From positions 49,906,745 through 49,970,744 of the forward strand of contig CM075102.1 in NCBI GenBank assembly GCA_037576195.1: 64,000 nt of DNA, in the 5' to 3' direction. Below are positions 61,036 through 64,000 of this stretch, in pieces; position 1 is the first letter of the stretch; the number at the start of each line of letters is the position of its first letter. The notes beneath the pieces were generated by a model. The model was not told the origin of the DNA, did no database searches, and worked only from the letters and a program-made list of their open reading frames with translations. A program made the translations under genes and the position numbers. The DNA is from Phytoseiulus persimilis (taxonomy: Eukaryota > Arthropoda > Arachnida > Mesostigmata > Phytoseiidae).

Positions 61036-63900
61036 ATGAGCGATATCCAAGCTCGCCCCAAGGTCTCAAACCCGGGTAAAGATGTCGTCCGGGAGTCTCT
61101 TGAAGGTTTGGTCGCTCTGAACCCAGGACTTCGCATCCTCGAAAATGAGAACTGCGTTTTCCGACATGACTTCCGGCAGCACGTGGCCGCGGGCAAGGTG
61201 AGTGTTGTCAACTCTCTGATTCCAGCTAGTGATCCGCGAAGTAGCTCAAGTCTCGAGTCCGGTACGAGCGAAAATTGTTTCCCAGGTCTGCATAATCTCA
61301 GGCGGGGGTTCTGGTCATGAGCCAACGTTCGGCGGGCTCGTCGGTGGTGGCATGTTGACAGCCGCAGTGGCCGGACAAGTTTTTACATCTCCGCCCCCAG
61401 GACAAATACTGAATTCTCTGCGGAAGTTGGCAACGGCTGCTCCTCAAAACGCAAAACATGGTGCGTACATTTTGAGCCGATATCAAATCTCACTACAATG
61501 CTTGCATACACGAAGCTCTGATGAGGAATGCAGTCTCTGTCCTTGAATCTGAAGCTAATATTCTCCCACAGGAGGAATTCTAGCGCTAGTTTTCAACTAC
61601 ACTGGCGACAGGCTGAACTTCGGGTTAGCCATCGAGCGATTCCGGTTGGAATTCGATGAGGGCCGTCCCATCCATATGGTTATCGTCGCGGATGATGTCG
61701 CCACTGGAGAGAGAGGTGCAGGTCGGCGAGGTGTGAGCGGCGGAGTATTGATGCTGAAGGTAAGGTACATTCAGATGAGCTGTAGAGGCTGTTCCGGGAT
61801 ATTCTAAGGGGGGGGGGGGAAGACCCCGGTCACACTTTTTCGGGAGGTCGGCAGTCCATAGAAATGACCCAAATACCCACCTCCCTGGGCACGCTACTCC
61901 TCTCAGCCTTTCCCCGAACGCAAACGGTGACACGCCCGCTAATGAAACCGTATCTGTTCTAGATCGCCGGAGCCATGGCCGAGGCAGGAAAAAGCCTGCA
62001 AGAAATCGCCACCGCATTAGAATATTTCAAATGCACAACTTTGGCGTCCATCGGCGTGTCGTTGGGGTCTGTCTCACTGCCCGGCTCGGAACGCTTCTTA
62101 TTCGACCTGCCAGTGGGACAAATGGAGCTGGGACTCGGCGTGCACGGTGAGATACTTTACGAATTCGGTGCCATGACTTTCGAATCGTCCGGGATGGATC
62201 CGTCCCCAATTGTATCTTCGCTCCGTCCGCCATCGCTATTAACCCTCATTCGTGTATAGAACGCCCATGAACTCATCCGAAACAATTTTCAGGAGAGGCC
62301 GGTATTGAACGCGTCGACGTGACCAACTGTGAATCAATCATATCTTCGATGGGCTCTATGCTGCTGGATTCCATCGACTTCAAAGAGTCGAAGAAAGCTG
62401 TTGTGATGATAAATAATCTCGGTGCAATGACCCAGCTCGAGATGGGAATAATTTGTAAGAACGCGGTCAACTTCTTCGGTGAGTGAAAAATCCCAGATCG
62501 CGGGGCTAGGCGACACAGCTTCAGCCGTCATGATCATCTCGATCATGTCCACGTAGCCTCAGTTGAACAAGACTCGTAGAGAGAGACAAGTTGAGCAAGA
62601 CTCTCAGAGTGTACATTCCATAGAATCCCAAGGAGTGAACGTCATCCGACTTTACTGCGGACCATTCATGACTTCCCTTGATATGGCGGGTTTTTCGTTA
62701 TCGTTATTGAAACCCGCCGCTGAAACGCTACATTGGCTCGGTAAGTCGACCTCCATCACTGAATCGAGTGTTCCTATGGTACTGTGGACTCCCCGTCGCT
62801 CCACTCGGAGCGATATTGAATTTTGATGTTTTGATCTCCCGGTTTCAATGACTCAAGTTGGAAATCATGCTCGCATCTCCTGAATTCAGATGAACCGACT
62901 AGCGTTCCCTACTGGTTCCAACCTTACACAACGAAACACTGCAAAGATCGCTTGGACTCGCCGTGCTTGCCTGCGGTTACAACCGAGCAGCTCAGAAGTC
63001 GTCAAGGACCAACGTGCGATGATGTAGACGCAACACGCATTCTGAAACTCGCAAAATCAGCTGTGGATGCTATCATCGCTGCCAAAGACATACTCAACGA
63101 TCTCGACTCCGGATGCGGCGACGGCGACTGCGGAACTTGTCTCTCCAATGGCGCCAGAGGTGAGTCGTCTCTGGAGCACCCAAGAAAATTTCCTCAAACA
63201 TCACCAAATCGCAACGAAACCAAAACTTGCAATCCCGGAGATTTTAGCTGATCGACGCTCACCAACTTTCCAGTGATCGCGAATATCCTCGAGAACAAAC
63301 CTGATTTGTTCAAGAGACCGGCTGAGGCATTCATCGAGTTCGCTATGGTTGCCGAAACCGTCATGGGAGGTACAAGCGGCGCAGTTTACTCCCTGATGTT
63401 CAACGGCATCGCCACCGAAATTTACGCGATCAATTGTGAAGAACTCACCTTTTCGCAATCTCTTGTCTATAAATGTCTACGAGCTGCTACCGAAAAGATT
63501 ATGGCGTATGGAGGAGCGAAGAAAGGAGATCGCACAATGGTGAGCTACGCCGCCTCGAAACGATTGGATTATCTCTGAAGACTGCTACCGGCCTCACCTG
63601 AGGGCCGCCACGTCGGGACAGCACTTCTCGATGCTCAATCTAACTGACTCTGTTTTCAAGGTCGACGTCATGCTTGCTGTTGTGGATTCTCTTGAACTGC
63701 AGCAGAGCTGCGTGGAAATCCTCGCCGCCGCAGACAAAGCTGCGATCGAAACATCTAAGATGAATGCCAATGCCGGTCGAGCGAGCTATGTTGGTCTCCA
63801 TCTGACTGCTGACAAGCAGGATGCCGGAGCTCGCGCAGTTGCTCTCTGGGTTGAGGCTATATGCAAAGACGCCTGTCTCTACAACGAAACACGAGTTTAA
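61036..63900 (+). CDS. TKFC: Triokinase / FMN cyclase (dihydroxyacetone kinase)
   Basis: Nine exons join in phase: 61036-61197, 61286-61460, 61572-61759, 61963-62146, 62293-62478, 62591-62740, 62890-63159, 63274-63539 and 63661-63900, giving about 606 residues (human about 575). The N-terminal DhaK domain has [20 protein letters not shown] and the substrate-binding His236 in GLGVHGE, which in this family forms a covalent adduct with dihydroxyacetone. The C-terminal DhaL domain has the metal/ATP motif GCGDGDCGT. The enzyme phosphorylates dihydroxyacetone and glyceraldehyde, and in animals also splits FAD to cyclic FMN. The start is MSDIQARPK, directly after a possible acceptor (TCTTGCAG) that suggests a 5' untranslated exon. 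The exon 6 acceptor is unusual: phase requires ACAAG at 62586-62590, because the nearer CCTCAG leads to a stop. Confidence 0.95.
61790..61912. mobile_element. MITE-like insertion in TKFC intron 3
   Basis: Within intron 3, read on the minus strand, a segment begins AGTAGCGTGCCCAGGG and ends after a run of C with TTAGAATATCCCGGAACAGC, whose complement weakly matches the start. This arrangement resembles degraded terminal inverted repeats of small DNA elements. A related phrase occurs at 31.13 kb. No coding capacity is seen. Confidence 0.35.
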
Positions 63901-64000
63901 GGATGACTGACGTGAATCTCGATGTCGTTGCCATTTGGAAGAGCTCATTGTATCGGAAAACAAATCACTCTGATGTCACTGTCTTGCACGAGAATCGACA

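Noticed and set aside
62563-62590. Use of the nearer CCTCAG acceptor for TKFC exon 6
   Set aside because: It introduces a TAG after five codons in the required phase. The acceptor 28 bases further on restores the conserved frame.
1-64000. CRISPR arrays, bacterial operons, prophage or retroviral genes
   Set aside because: No regularly spaced direct repeats, no clustered intronless genes, and no reverse-transcriptase, integrase or capsid-like text was found on either strand.

Overview
The window looks like arthropod nuclear DNA, most likely from a mite or tick. This is inferred from the gene content: a Spatzle-type Toll ligand, a neuroligin, and genes with many short, canonical GT-AG introns of roughly 60-300 nt. 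Base composition is close to balanced. I saw no bacterial operons or ribosome binding sites, and no convincing tRNA or rRNA gene. The species cannot be fixed from the sequence alone. Genes were rebuilt by hand from open frames, splice sites and reading phase, so exon borders are predictions.

Layout. 1-9.1 kb holds no gene I can name. 9.15-10.18 kb is a roughly 1-kb foldback (long inverted-repeat) element. 10.3-10.9 kb carries the 3' part of an unidentified minus-strand gene. 11-21 kb is a long stretch without a supportable gene. 21.1-26.9 kb is a plus-strand neuroligin-like adhesion receptor of nine or ten exons with no catalytic serine. 27-35 kb contains phase-compatible but unidentified exons, mostly on the minus strand. 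35.6-36.9 kb has two small plus-strand genes: one faintly reminiscent of the HUS1 checkpoint clamp, one unknown. 38.4-40.6 kb is a two-RRM RNA-binding protein of the DAZAP1/Hrp27C type. 40.6-44.1 kb has scattered unassigned exons. 45.1-47.6 kb (minus) is a six-exon Spatzle-like cytokine gene. 48.7-49.6 kb (minus) is a small secreted Met/Ser/Gly/Pro-repeat protein with an 18-nt microexon and a TATA box. 50.6-51.8 kb is a repeat cluster. 52.4-57.2 kb (minus) is a tandem duplication of gamma-glutamyl hydrolase: one intact five-exon gene and one dead copy. 61.0-63.9 kb (plus) is a complete nine-exon dihydroxyacetone kinase / FMN cyclase (TKFC) gene.

The recognised genes do not form one pathway. 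They are ordinary single-gene eukaryotic loci: synaptic adhesion (neuroligin), Toll signalling (Spatzle), mRNA regulation (RRM protein), folate polyglutamate turnover (GGH) and triose/flavin metabolism (TKFC). I found no clear new multi-gene system. The points most worth a second look are the Spatzle-like ligand that seems to lack the dimer-forming cysteine, the decayed GGH duplicate, the microexon gene, and a duplicated splice-acceptor stretch in TKFC.
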